A stretch of 64,000 nt of DNA from Postechiella sp039985655 (GTDB lineage Bacteria; Bacteroidota; Bacteroidia; Flavobacteriales; Flavobacteriaceae). The DNA is taken from assembly GCA_039985655.1 (NCBI GenBank), contig JBDWSF010000016.1:186001-250000 (forward strand). The letters run 5' to 3'. Below, in pieces: positions 8,269-17,693 of the stretch. The position numbers and the translations under genes were made by a program. The notes under the pieces are model-generated. The model saw only the letters and a list, made by a program, of their open reading frames with translations. It was not told the DNA's origin and did not search any database. Every line of letters begins with the position of its first letter. Position 1 is the stretch's first letter.

Positions 8269-9456
8269 ATGAATCTAAAACCATTTACTTTTTTTACTAT
8301 TCTATTTTTATTAAGCTTTTCTGTTAAATCTCAAGAAAAAACATTAAAAACAGAAGGACTTATTTTAGATGAAACTAAATTAAGCATCCCTTATGCTGCC
8401 GTTGGTATACCGTCTAAATATATTGGTACTTCAAGTAACGAAGACGGAGTTTTTTATTTAGAACTATCAAAAAGTAATTTATTAGACACACTAGAAGTTT
8501 CAAGTATAGGATATATAACTGCCAAAATATTAGTGAAAGACTTTTTTGCATTAAGTGAAAAAATAGTGACATTAAAAGAAGATATTGTCTCTCTTGACGA
8601 AGTTAGTATATTGAACCCTGAACAATATGTTAAATTAGCCTTTAAAAATTTAAAAAATAATACCGTAAACGTTGTACATGAATTAAAAGTTTTGAATCGA
8701 TTTTTCTCTCTAGAAGGAGAAAAAGCTAAGTTTTTTGTTGAACAGTATATAAAAGTTAAAGACAGAGGCCCTAAAGGAGGAAGTGACGTAGAAAGGATAG
8801 AAGTTGTAGAGGGAAGAAAATCGGCAGACTATAGGTTTTTTAAAGGTAACAATTCAGCAAAGATATATCCAATAGATTTTATGACTAGAATAGACCCTCT
8901 AAGAAGAGGACTTTCTATTAACGATTATAAATGGACTAAAACTGGAGACACGTCTTATGACGGTGAAGACATTGTTATTATAGAAGGAAAAAGTAAAGAT
9001 GTAAAAAGGCATGGTTATTTAGATCCCGTATTATATATTGGAGTTGATACGTATAAGGTTTATAAAACAAGCAATAAACCAAATAATGTTGTTACTATCT
9101 ATAAAAAAAACAAAGATGGGAAACTCTATTTAAGCTATCATAATCATTACACCAGATCATTTAAAGATTTAAGTGATAAGCAGCAGAAACTTTTACGAAC
9201 AACAAATAAAAAAATAAAATTATCTAGAAGAAATGAAATAATCGTTTTAGGTATAGAAACTGATAAAAATAAAATAACCACAAAAAGTTCAGATGTATAT
9301 AAAAAGAATATTGAAGATATTGATGTAAAATATAACTCCTTTTTTTGGAGAAATTTCAGTTCCCACCCTACTGAATATTATAAAAAGAGTGTTGAAGAGT
9401 TAGAGTCTACTTACGGTGTACCCTTAGAAACTCAATTTAATATGGTGAATAAATAA
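8269..9456 (+). CDS. Secreted protein with carboxypeptidase-regulatory-like domain
   Basis: A 395-residue protein with signal peptide MNLKPFTFFTILFLLSFS...SQ. Residues about 26-100 form a CarboxypepD_reg-like beta-sandwich (EGLILDETKLSIPYAAV, then GTSSNEDGVFYLEL and VSSIGY), the domain often found at the start of SusC/TonB receptors and of stand-alone secreted proteins in Bacteroidota. The remaining 290 residues are of the uncharacterised type that follows this domain. An in-frame ATG at 8215 precedes it, but the ATG at 8269 gives the signal peptide and is preferred. The stop is one base before the ATG of the M28 peptidase, so the two form an operon. Confidence 0.75.
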   Translation: MNLKPFTFFTILFLLSFSVKSQEKTLKTEGLILDETKLSIPYAAVGIPSKYIGTSSNEDGVFYLELSKSNLLDTLEVSSIGYITAKILVKDFFALSEKIVTLKEDIVSLDEVSILNPEQYVKLAFKNLKNNTVNVVHELKVLNRFFSLEGEKAKFFVEQYIKVKDRGPKGGSDVERIEVVEGRKSADYRFFKGNNSAKIYPIDFMTRIDPLRRGLSINDYKWTKTGDTSYDGEDIVIIEGKSKDVKRHGYLDPVLYIGVDTYKVYKTSNKPNNVVTIYKKNKDGKLYLSYHNHYTRSFKDLSDKQQKLLRTTNKKIKLSRRNEIIVLGIETDKNKITTKSSDVYKKNIEDIDVKYNSFFWRNFSSHPTEYYKKSVEELESTYGVPLETQFNMVNK

Positions 9457-9457
9457 T

Positions 9458-10369
9458 ATGTACCAAATCTTTGTTCTCTTATTTATTTTAGGCCAAGGTA
9501 TTAGTGTGTATGCACAATCGAGAGATACAGACCCTATTTTATTCGACAAATCAACGCTTTTACAACACGTAAAAACACTTTCTTCCGATGCTTTTGAAGG
9601 CCGCCGAACAGGAACCAAAGGCGCTATAAAAACTCAAAAATATATTATTAACCAGTTTCATTCTTTAGGAGTAAAACCACTAAAAAAATCTTTCGTACAG
9701 TCCTTTTCGTTTACAAAAGGAAGACATCAATATAACGCCACAAATGTTTTAGGACTAATAAAAGGGACAGAGAAACCTAACAAATACATTGTTATTAGTG
9801 CGCATTACGACCATGAAGGTATAAAATCAGGAAAAATATTTAATGGCGCCGATGATAACGCATCTGGAGTAAGTGCTTTATTTAGTTTTGCAGAATACTT
9901 TAAGACAAACCCGCCAAAGCATTCTGTGATTTTTGCAGCTTTTGATGCCGAGGAATTAGGAATTCGCGGCTCAAAATATTTTATTAGTAACCCTGAAATT
10001 TCAACAAAAAATATAATCCTTAATTTGAATATGGATATGATAAGCCGTAGCGATAAAAAAGAGTTATTTGTTGCGGGAACAGCTTACAATAAGTCTTTAA
10101 AACGGTTAATTTTAAATATTAAAACTCAAAAAAACGCTAAGCTTGTTTTAAGTCATGATGGTTATGACGGGTTAGACAATTGGACCTATTCGTCCGATCA
10201 CGCTTCGTTTCATAAAGCTGATATTCCATTTTTATATTTTGGTGTAGAAGATCACAAAGATTATCACGAGCCAACAGATGATTTCAAAAATATCCACCCT
10301 GAATTTTACAAAGACGCTGTAAACCTTATTATTTCTGTTTTTGAAAAAGTAGACCGAAACCCTTTTTAG
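9458..10369 (+). CDS. M28-family zinc aminopeptidase, secreted
   Basis: A 303-residue peptidase with signal peptide ending VYAQS. M28 metal ligands and catalytic acids can be read: SAHYDHEG (His), NGADDNASG (bridging Asp), AFDAEELGIRG (catalytic Glu and ligand), LNMDMI (Asp) and KDYHEPTDD (His). It probably removes N-terminal residues from peptides in the periplasm or outside the cell. It starts 2 bases after the preceding gene and its 3' end overlaps the convergent large outer-membrane gene by 4 bases. Confidence 0.93.
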   Translation: MYQIFVLLFILGQGISVYAQSRDTDPILFDKSTLLQHVKTLSSDAFEGRRTGTKGAIKTQKYIINQFHSLGVKPLKKSFVQSFSFTKGRHQYNATNVLGLIKGTEKPNKYIVISAHYDHEGIKSGKIFNGADDNASGVSALFSFAEYFKTNPPKHSVIFAAFDAEELGIRGSKYFISNPEISTKNIILNLNMDMISRSDKKELFVAGTAYNKSLKRLILNIKTQKNAKLVLSHDGYDGLDNWTYSSDHASFHKADIPFLYFGVEDHKDYHEPTDDFKNIHPEFYKDAVNLIISVFEKVDRNPF

Positions 10370-13300
10370 AAATACGCTTTTAATTGAATATTTCCTGTGT
10401 GGATGGTTTTGCTTGTTTCCGTCTTTCTCCCAAAATAACTAAGATTCAAGTCTAAAAATTTGGTAATCTTTTTTTGTGCCAATAAACTCCATGTAAAATT
10501 TTTACCGTTCTGTAAACCTTCTAACATTTGATAGGAAACTGGTGTATTAGAATCGCCTGTAAAATCATTAGAAAAAAAATTGAATTCACCATTAATAGCG
10601 CCGCGTTCTTGATTCGAAAAGGTAAACGATGTTCCGTATTTTTGTTGTTTTAAAGATTCCAGGCCTCCTATAGTATTATCTTTTGTAGCATATTGATAAA
10701 AGACATCAAATTGAACATTATCACTTAATAAATATGATATTTTTGGATTAAAACGCGATTCATCAAAATTATAATTCTTACTCACAAAATTTTCGCTTAT
10801 ACTTTCATTAGTATCAAAAGCAGATAGAAAATTTAACAGCCAACTTTCTTGAATTTTATGATTAAAGTTTATTTGATGACTTTTCAAACTATTTTCTAAA
10901 AAACCTATAGAAAGTATGTTTCTCGATTTGTTTTGCAAATAAGTATAAGAGGTTGTGTAATGTTGCTTGCCTCGATTAAAAAACAAAACATTTCTTAAAT
11001 TTAATTGCAACCCTAACTGATTGTCTTTATCATCTTTAAAAGGGTTTAAATTAAAATTATTGCCATCTCTTTTAATTTTCCTATCAATTAAATAACTGGT
11101 CTGATTGTAAAAATGAGACCAAAATTTTTCGGATTTGTTTTCGCTCACAGACCACTGCGCAGGATTTATAGTAAGTGTTTGACTCAATCTGTTTTGATGT
11201 GTTTTTATAAATACTCGGTTTGGTAAAAGCACACGAATGTATTTTCCCTGGTCTTGAAACTGCGCAATTTCAAACTCTTCAAGTTCTTGAATGCCGTTTT
11301 CGTTATAATCTATCCAAGTATAAGTACCTTGTCCGGATTCTACTTCCACGTACGTGAAATCTTGTTGTGCTAACGCTCCCGAATTCGTTTCTAAAACCGT
11401 ATTCCATTGCACCAATTGTTTAAACAATTTTTGATTGAATTGCAGTCTCGAGTTTATAGATTGCTCATCATCAATCGCATCATCTTCACTTTTAAGCGTT
11501 CTATAATTTGCATAAAGAGACAAACTCGTGTTCTTATTTTGAACTAATTTCGAATCTAAATAAAAAGTGTTCGACGTATTTACTTTTTGCAATTCGTTAT
11601 TTCTTATACTATCATTCACTCTGTTTTTATAACCAATTTCCACAAAAACCTGGCTACTATCTCCAACACCAGTAAATACTTCGTACGATTTGAATTTCTG
11701 ACTCAAAGGGGTTAACACATCGGTATTAATATCTTTTTGCTGATTGTCTTCTATCGCTAATTTGGTGCCTATCCAGCTTTTTTTCATACCATAAGTAATG
11801 GTATTGAAAGCCCTTAAAAATGTTGACGTATTTACACTCGACGTTGCATTTAAAAAACTAGAATTCGAATAAATATGAAGTCTATTTAGAAACAAGTTCG
11901 CATTTGCGATATGTCTATTTCCATTAAATCCTTCAGAATAATTTAAATGCTCAAATTGGTAGTTGATGAATCCTTTTTGGTGATGAAATAGCTTAAAACC
12001 TGAATTTAATAAAATTTGATCTCCTAAATTATTACCAATACCATTTATATTGGTTTGGTCTAAATTCCAATCGCGATTAAATTCTGGATTGTATAAGCCT
12101 TCAATATTTCTATAATCGGAGGAAATATAATCACTATCAACATATACATTAAAATTCCATAAACTATCGGTTTTAATAATAGATTGCTCGATGTTTAGTT
12201 TCCCAGCAAAACCATCATTATCATCATCACCTAAACCAGAAAATAAATTCAAATCGTTTTTACTACCTGATGCCTCTAAACTAATAACTGTTTTTTCAGA
12301 GGGCTTATAATCTGCATTAATTACGGCTATTTGCAGTTTTGTTGGCGCAATTAATTGAACAACTGGCGCAAAGCTTCCTTGTAAAACACCAACAAACTCG
12401 TAAATATTATTGATGGCGTCTATACTGCTTAAATTATAATCACCTTGATTTTCACCAAGATTACTGAAAGTAACTCGATACAGTTCATCATCTGGATTAT
12501 TCGAAAACACAAAAGCTTCAACCCCACTAATAAGCTCTTTTTTATACAAGATTCTGTTTTCATTTAAAACCTCTTCAACTTCTGATGGCGCTACCATTTG
12601 CGATTTATCATCTCCCGCATCTGCTAATATTTCCACTTGAACTTCAGATAGATTTTGTTGTAACGGTTGATTTTTAGAATCATTTTCAGAATATACCGAA
12701 ACGCCAATGTTTAATTTCTCGCTTTTAAAAGTTCCTCCCCCGTAGGTTACCAAACGCGAATAATTTCGCTCGCTAAATTGGTAATCGGCAGTAATTCGCA
12801 TTTCGGAGGTTATGGGATATGTGGAATTAAAAATAATTTCACCCGCATTATAATCGATAATATAATCTTCGTTTTCTCCACGTTTTACAGGAATTCCGTT
12901 TACATAAACTGTTTCGCTACCCGACACAATAAGCACAAACAATTCACCATTGCTGCCTTGTAATTTATACGGGCCTTGATTCCCTTCTTGTGCTGTAAAC
13001 TGACTGGTTGTAAATTGCCCACGAACTAATGCGCCAGCGGCAAAAAGATTGGTTTGCTTGTCGTCGTCTCCAAATTTAGTATTCACAAATAAACCTTGTA
13101 CACGTTTAGAAAAATTCGCAAAATAAGAGTCTTGGTTTTCCAAATCGATATCGCCTGCACGTATATTCCAGTCATCGCTATAAAGCTCTATAAAAACTTG
13201 ATCAAACTCATCCAAGCGCTGCGAATAGCCACTTTCTTGCAACGGAATATTAGCATCTTGAATAGACGCTCGCAACGACACCTTACTATTAAGCTTTCCG

Positions 13301-13788
13301 CTTATTTGCAAATCTAATTCACTATTTAAAACGGAGTTTTGATTGTTCCCTACAGTTACACCACGAGAAATACTTCCCGATGTGGTTAAACCATCAAACG
13401 GAATGTAATTTTTAGAAGTATTCGATTGGGTGAGTTTATAGAGGTTATTAATATTGTTTGTGTTTTCAACAATAATACGTTCGTCTAACTGCCTATACGT
13501 TTTGGTTAAAAACTCAGGAAATTTTAAGTAATTAATAATGATGGAATCAGTATCAATGGGCTTTTTAAAACTCAAAACAGCTTTAGGAAAATCAATATTA
13601 TAAAAAGAAGAATCTATTAAAGTGTTATCTTTTTTTCTGACGGAAAACGAACTCGAATTTATACTTACGCTATCTATTTTAATAATAGCTTTTACGGCTA
13701 CTTTTTTAGTTCTATAATTGGAAGATCCGCTTTGCGAAAACCCACAAAAACCAATGAATAAGATAAGAATAAAAGAAAAACACTTCAT
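10366..13788 (-). CDS. Large outer-membrane protein of unknown function
   Basis: A 1140-residue protein with signal peptide MKCFSFILILFIGFCGFSQS. After an N-terminal region, residues about 110-330 contain TTSGSISRGVTVGNNQ, DDWNIRAGDIDLENQ and VYVNGIPVKRGENEDYIIDY; the last is an Ig-like segment also found in SprA and related surface proteins. The C-terminal two thirds alternate aromatic and polar residues like a beta-barrel and the protein ends in KAYF, an aromatic residue as in outer-membrane proteins. A secretion or surface role is inference; no named family is recognised with certainty. The ATG at 13788 was chosen over 13806 because it starts the signal peptide. It stands alone. Confidence 0.7.
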   Translation of the reverse strand: MKCFSFILILFIGFCGFSQSGSSNYRTKKVAVKAIIKIDSVSINSSSFSVRKKDNTLIDSSFYNIDFPKAVLSFKKPIDTDSIIINYLKFPEFLTKTYRQLDERIIVENTNNINNLYKLTQSNTSKNYIPFDGLTTSGSISRGVTVGNNQNSVLNSELDLQISGKLNSKVSLRASIQDANIPLQESGYSQRLDEFDQVFIELYSDDWNIRAGDIDLENQDSYFANFSKRVQGLFVNTKFGDDDKQTNLFAAGALVRGQFTTSQFTAQEGNQGPYKLQGSNGELFVLIVSGSETVYVNGIPVKRGENEDYIIDYNAGEIIFNSTYPITSEMRITADYQFSERNYSRLVTYGGGTFKSEKLNIGVSVYSENDSKNQPLQQNLSEVQVEILADAGDDKSQMVAPSEVEEVLNENRILYKKELISGVEAFVFSNNPDDELYRVTFSNLGENQGDYNLSSIDAINNIYEFVGVLQGSFAPVVQLIAPTKLQIAVINADYKPSEKTVISLEASGSKNDLNLFSGLGDDDNDGFAGKLNIEQSIIKTDSLWNFNVYVDSDYISSDYRNIEGLYNPEFNRDWNLDQTNINGIGNNLGDQILLNSGFKLFHHQKGFINYQFEHLNYSEGFNGNRHIANANLFLNRLHIYSNSSFLNATSSVNTSTFLRAFNTITYGMKKSWIGTKLAIEDNQQKDINTDVLTPLSQKFKSYEVFTGVGDSSQVFVEIGYKNRVNDSIRNNELQKVNTSNTFYLDSKLVQNKNTSLSLYANYRTLKSEDDAIDDEQSINSRLQFNQKLFKQLVQWNTVLETNSGALAQQDFTYVEVESGQGTYTWIDYNENGIQELEEFEIAQFQDQGKYIRVLLPNRVFIKTHQNRLSQTLTINPAQWSVSENKSEKFWSHFYNQTSYLIDRKIKRDGNNFNLNPFKDDKDNQLGLQLNLRNVLFFNRGKQHYTTSYTYLQNKSRNILSIGFLENSLKSHQINFNHKIQESWLLNFLSAFDTNESISENFVSKNYNFDESRFNPKISYLLSDNVQFDVFYQYATKDNTIGGLESLKQQKYGTSFTFSNQERGAINGEFNFFSNDFTGDSNTPVSYQMLEGLQNGKNFTWSLLAQKKITKFLDLNLSYFGRKTETSKTIHTGNIQLKAYF

Positions 13789-13941
13789 TATATACTTAAA
13801 CAACAAATAGTTTAAAATATTTTGTTGATAGATTATGTTAATTGTGCGTTATAATAATAGTGTAAAAGTAACGTATTATTTATTTTAGCTAAAATTAAGC
13901 AACTTTATTTCTAAGTTTAATGAACTTAAAAAGTTGCGTCA

Positions 13942-14012
13942 AACTGAACTTGTTTCAGTTTCTCATTATAAAAAAGTATCTATAAAATGTGATTCTGAAA
14001 TAAATTCAGAAT
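13942..14012 (-). repeat. Two-hairpin dispersed element upstream of xth
   Basis: AACTGAA-CTTGT-TTCAGTT (13942-13960) and ATTCTGAA-ATAAA-TTCAGAAT (13992-14012). Read on the minus strand it gives the same order of cores as the element at 4777-4853, with the shared 15-mer CTGAATTTATTTCAG. It sits 23 bases upstream of the xth ATG. Confidence 0.65.
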
Positions 14013-14035
14013 GATGTTTCTTAAAATTTAAGATT

Positions 14036-14797
14036 ATGAAAATCATATCATACAACGTAAATGGCATTCGAGCTGCATTAAAAAAGGATTTTATTGGTTG
14101 GTTAAAAAGCGCCGACCCCGATGTTATTTGTTTGCAAGAAATAAAGGCAAATAAAGAGCAATTGGATCTCAGTATTTTTGAAGATGCGGGTTATAAATAC
14201 AACTATTGGTTTAGCGCTCAAAAAAAAGGATACAGCGGTGTTGCTATTTTAAGTAAAATAGAACCAAATCATGTCGAGTTTGGCACAGGAATTGAGTCCA
14301 TGGACTTCGAAGGTCGAAATTTACGCGCAGATTTTGATGGTGTGTCGGTAATGAGCATGTATTTGCCATCGGGAACAAACGCCGCACGTTTAGACCATAA
14401 GTTAGAATATATGGATCTGTTTCAAGAGTACATTAATACTTTAAAAAAAGACATCCCGAATTTGGTAATTCTTGGCGATTACAATATTTGCCACGAAGCC
14501 ATAGATATTCATAACCCAAAAATGAAAGGCGTTTCAGGGTTTTTACCTGTAGAACGTGAGTGGATTGGAAGTTTTATAAATAGCGGATTTATAGATTCTT
14601 TCCGTTATTTAAACGAAGAAAAACAACAATATAGTTGGTGGAGTTACCGTGCAAATTCGAGAGCAAATAATAAGGGTTGGCGATTAGATTATGCTATGGT
14701 TTCTCAACCCTTACAAGAAAACATAAAAAGAGCCGTTATACTGTCGGATGCTGTGCATTCAGATCATTGTCCAATTTTGGTCGAAATCGATAAGTAA
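14036..14797 (+). CDS. xth: Exodeoxyribonuclease III (AP endonuclease)
   Basis: A 253-residue EEP-fold nuclease for base-excision repair, cleaving 5' of abasic sites. Motifs: MKIISYNVNGIRAA (Asn), CLQEIKA (catalytic Glu), the YSGVAIL strand, ILGDYNICHEAIDI (Asp and Asn), WSYRANSRANNKGWRLDYAM and the C-terminal DHCPILVE (Asp-His). Length matches ExoA/Xth proteins. It may run into the OmpA lipoprotein gene 44 bases downstream. Confidence 0.95.
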   Translation: MKIISYNVNGIRAALKKDFIGWLKSADPDVICLQEIKANKEQLDLSIFEDAGYKYNYWFSAQKKGYSGVAILSKIEPNHVEFGTGIESMDFEGRNLRADFDGVSVMSMYLPSGTNAARLDHKLEYMDLFQEYINTLKKDIPNLVILGDYNICHEAIDIHNPKMKGVSGFLPVEREWIGSFINSGFIDSFRYLNEEKQQYSWWSYRANSRANNKGWRLDYAMVSQPLQENIKRAVILSDAVHSDHCPILVEIDK

Positions 14798-14841
14798 TAG
14801 TTAAGAGTCAAATCAAAAAAATAACAAAAAGAACCTAAAAG

Positions 14842-15801
14842 ATGATTAAAAAAATTTCGTTATTAGCTTTAACATTAGTGTTATCAGCGTCGTGTGTATC
14901 TCCAAAAGTATATAAAGATTTACAAAGTAAATACGACAATTTAAAATCAGAAAACAGAAAACTGTCTAGTGAAAATGGCGATTTATCAAAAGCCAAAACA
15001 AAGGCAGAAAACGAATTAAGTAAACTTCAATCGACTTACAAACAAGCAGTCGCAGATAGAGATAAATTACAAGCCGATTATAACGCAACAAAATCAAACT
15101 ACGATAATTTAAAAGCCTCTTACGATGCTTTAGAGCAAAACAGTTCGAAAGCCATCGCTGCAAATTCTAAAAAGAATAGAGAGTTATTGGCGCAATTAGA
15201 AGCCAAAGAACAAGCTTTAGCTGCAGAGAATGCACGTTTAGCAAAACTTAAACAAGAGTTGGAAGATCGTTCTAACCGTGTTGCCGAATTAGAAAGCGTT
15301 ATTGCTTCTAAAGATGCTGCCATGACGAAGTTAAAAGATGCTATTTCTAGAGCCTTAACCGATTTTGAAGGTAAAGGATTAACCGTAGAACAACGTGACG
15401 GAAAGGTGTATGTTTCTATGGAAAATAAGCTGTTATTCAATTCTGGAAGTTGGGCGGTTGGTACCGAAGGTAGAAAGGCTGTTAAGCAATTGGGTAGCGT
15501 TTTAGGTGTTAATCCAGATATCGCTGTTTTAATTGAAGGTCATACAGACAACGTGCCATACAAAGGTAACGGAACCCTAACCAGTAACTGGGATTTATCA
15601 ACAAAACGTGCTACGTCTATCGTAACTATATTACGTGAAAATGCCGATATACAAGCTGAAAACTTAACTGCAGCAGGTCGTGGTGAGTTTGCGCCAGTAG
15701 CATCAAACGAAACCACAGCAGGTAAATCAAAAAACAGACGTATCGAGGTTATTTTAACTCCAAAATTAGACGAGTTATCTAAGCTTTTAAACGATAATTA
15801 A
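14842..15801 (+). CDS. OmpA-family peptidoglycan-binding lipoprotein with coiled coil
   Basis: A 319-residue protein. The signal ends LSASC (lipid Cys18). Residues about 25-160 are a long heptad-rich coiled coil (repeated YDNLKSEN, KAKTKAENELSKLQ). The C-terminal domain is OmpA/MotB-like, with LIEGHTDNVPYKG, NWDLSTKRATSIV and KSKNRRIEVIL containing the usual Asp and Arg that bind diaminopimelate. It probably links the outer membrane to peptidoglycan, with the coiled coil spanning the periplasm. Confidence 0.9.
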   Translation: MIKKISLLALTLVLSASCVSPKVYKDLQSKYDNLKSENRKLSSENGDLSKAKTKAENELSKLQSTYKQAVADRDKLQADYNATKSNYDNLKASYDALEQNSSKAIAANSKKNRELLAQLEAKEQALAAENARLAKLKQELEDRSNRVAELESVIASKDAAMTKLKDAISRALTDFEGKGLTVEQRDGKVYVSMENKLLFNSGSWAVGTEGRKAVKQLGSVLGVNPDIAVLIEGHTDNVPYKGNGTLTSNWDLSTKRATSIVTILRENADIQAENLTAAGRGEFAPVASNETTAGKSKNRRIEVILTPKLDELSKLLNDN

Positions 15802-15860
15802 AAAACAACCCATTTAGGTTTTGCCCAAAAGTTTCATGTCCCCCAAGATTGAAATTATTT

Positions 15861-16019
15861 GGGCGTTACCCAAGGGTCGAGCTTTCCGCTGTATCTTTTG
15901 TTTTTTTTGTCATTCCTGCGCAGGCATCCATAATAAAGTTTAGCATTTACCTTAAAATTCGTTTTATCAATAATCAAAAACAAAAGGATGTCGCGTCAAT
16001 CTCTAACGCGGAGTTAGTC
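15861..16019 (+). repeat. Dispersed palindromic repeat, family A copy 2, with nested repeat
   Basis: The ends match family A (GGGCGTTACCCAAGGGTCG at the left, CAATCTCTAACGCG at the right, extending to a GAGTTAGTC tail also seen next to copy 1). The stem is ATCTTTTG...CAAAAGGAT and the loop has been enlarged to about 100 bases, including ATTCCTGCGCAGGCATCC, a member of the CCTGC hairpin family. The whole 15802-16046 gap holds nothing else. Confidence 0.8.
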
Positions 16020-16046
16020 TATTAAATTAGCATCAATTTAAAATAA

Positions 16047-16329
16047 ATGCAAAAGATTTTAATATTACTTACAATACTTGTAATTAATTCAAAAAAAACC
16101 TATGAAAAAATTTTCTGATACAAATGGAAATCAAAAGTGCCTTTTGAGTTATAAAGAAAGGGGAGAGCTTGAAATAGAATTCGAATTAACTTTTTCTAGT
16201 ATTGACGGAATAAAAGTTAATACAAATGGAATTGCAATAAATCCAGATCCTGAAGGACTTGCATCGTTGGAGGAATTTGATCCAAGCGGAGATTACAATC
16301 CCATCAATTCTCTAAATTTGCAAGCCTAA
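16047..16329 (+). pseudogene. Small secreted protein, frame broken at a run of eight A
   Basis: From the ATG at 16047 the frame encodes the hydrophobic leader MQKILILLTILVINS and ends 9 codons later. The A8 run at 16091-16098 sits inside this leader end; removing one A joins it to the downstream frame (ATG at 16102), which encodes a 75-residue polar acidic protein containing GELEIEFELTFSSIDGIKV and ending in SLNLQA. The reconstructed product would be a secreted protein of about 93 residues. This may be a decayed gene, a phase-variable gene or a sequencing error. The 75-residue frame could also be translated alone. The family is not recognised. Confidence 0.4.
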
Positions 16330-16347
16330 TAAGATAATGCGAGTTAG

Positions 16348-16710
16348 TATCAATTAAAAAACAATATAATCGAAAAAGAATCTATAAATTATGAGTTTAA
16401 TTCCGCTATAAAATGGTGGGAAAGAAAAAGGTTAATCTACAATGTAGTTACTCTTTTTGGAGGAGTGTTAGTGATAATTCTTAGAAGCGGTGTGCCAAAC
16501 GGGGTTGGATCTTATATGGATTTTGGAATTATATTGTTTTGGCTATTTGGAGCGAATATCTTTTATACTTGTGGTTGGGCATTTGAAGCCATTTTGAATT
16601 ATTATTTAAGCATATCATTTTGGAGAAATAGAACTAGAAAGATATTTTTTGTGCTAGGTTCCATATTTTCTTTTTTGTGGATGTTTTTATTAACTAGTGA
16701 AATAAACTAG
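16348..16710 (+). pseudogene. Small membrane protein without a standard start codon
   Basis: An open frame of 120 codons from just after a TAG at 16345. The first part reads INYEFNSAIKWWERKRLIYN, followed by three or four hydrophobic segments (VVTLFGGVLVIIL, FGIILFWLFGANIF, IFFVLGSIFSFLWMFLL). The basic W-W-E-R-K-R-L-I-Y-N stretch before the first helix looks like the true N-terminus of a small integral membrane protein, but there is no ATG, GTG or TTG before it. A GTG at 16465 lies in frame but would remove that region and half the first helix. The gene is probably damaged at its start; function unknown. Confidence 0.4.
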
Positions 16711-16736
16711 CAAAGAATTAAAAAGTGTTAGTTCAC

Positions 16737-17636
16737 TTAACTCAACGACATCACATACTTCTTAGGTGTCGTACCATATTTCTTTTTAAAAGCTGCAATA
16801 AAGTGACTAGACGTACTATATCCTACTTTATGTCCAACTTCGTTTACGTTATCATTACCAGCCTCAAGGAGTTTTCGCGCCACTTCCATTTTATAATCGA
16901 ATAAAAAACTAAAAACCGAATCGCCATAAATTTGTTTAAACCCTTCTTTTAGCTTTTTCAGGTTTAAACCAATCTCATCCGCTAACTCTTGTAAACTTGG
17001 GGGTTCTGCCATTCTAGATATGATAATATCTTTGGCCTTTCTAATTTTAATAACATTGGTTTCATCTACCAAAAACGGACATTGCTCAATATTAGCATCT
17101 TCACTTCTATTAAAATATAAACTTAATAACTCGTATGCTTTCCCTTTAAAATAAAGGTTTTTTATAGACTGATTAAGGTTATAATTAATTAACTGATTTA
17201 AAACAATAGCCATAGAAGGTGATATAACACCATCTTTATAATATTTTTTATCTTTATTATCTCCGCTTAAAAATGTGATATATCCTGCCTCTTGAGAAAA
17301 TAATCCGTGAAAATTTTTAATAGATATTAAAATAGAAACGATCCATGAATTAGGATCTACATGAAGGTTTATTGGTAATTCGCGTTGCGGATTGTAAAGC
17401 AATAAAGAATTCTCTTCAAGAATATTTAAAGTATATCGTCCTTCGTTAAAAATAAAACGACTCGACCCCTTTACACAAAAATGAAATTGAATATAATCGC
17501 TATCTATTTCTTTTGCAATAGATTGTATTTCATCCGAGTCATTTTTTAAAGCTAAAACCAAAACACCTTCATCTACTTTTGTTTCTTCAAAAGTACTTTG
17601 AGCGACATTTTTTTCATTACTTTTTTCTTGATTCAT
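16737..17636 (-). CDS. AraC/XylS-family transcriptional regulator
   Basis: A 299-residue regulator. Residues about 40-180 form a cupin-like sensor region (YIQFHFCVKGSSRFIF) and the last 100 residues form the double helix-turn-helix domain: PSLQELADEIGLNLKKLKEG and the second helix-turn-helix VNEVGHKVGYSTSSHFIAAF, ending KKKYGTTPKKYV. This layout resembles PchR-type regulators of iron or haem genes (family knowledge). It is transcribed divergently from hemA with 189 bases between, in which a perfect 10-bp dyad lies; control of the haem genes is therefore a reasonable inference. Confidence 0.9.
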   Translation of the reverse strand: MNQEKSNEKNVAQSTFEETKVDEGVLVLALKNDSDEIQSIAKEIDSDYIQFHFCVKGSSRFIFNEGRYTLNILEENSLLLYNPQRELPINLHVDPNSWIVSILISIKNFHGLFSQEAGYITFLSGDNKDKKYYKDGVISPSMAIVLNQLINYNLNQSIKNLYFKGKAYELLSLYFNRSEDANIEQCPFLVDETNVIKIRKAKDIIISRMAEPPSLQELADEIGLNLKKLKEGFKQIYGDSVFSFLFDYKMEVARKLLEAGNDNVNEVGHKVGYSTSSHFIAAFKKKYGTTPKKYVMSLS

Positions 17637-17693
17637 GATTTTTTATTTAGATTCATTCTACACAACATATCAAAAACATGCCAAATACAGCAC

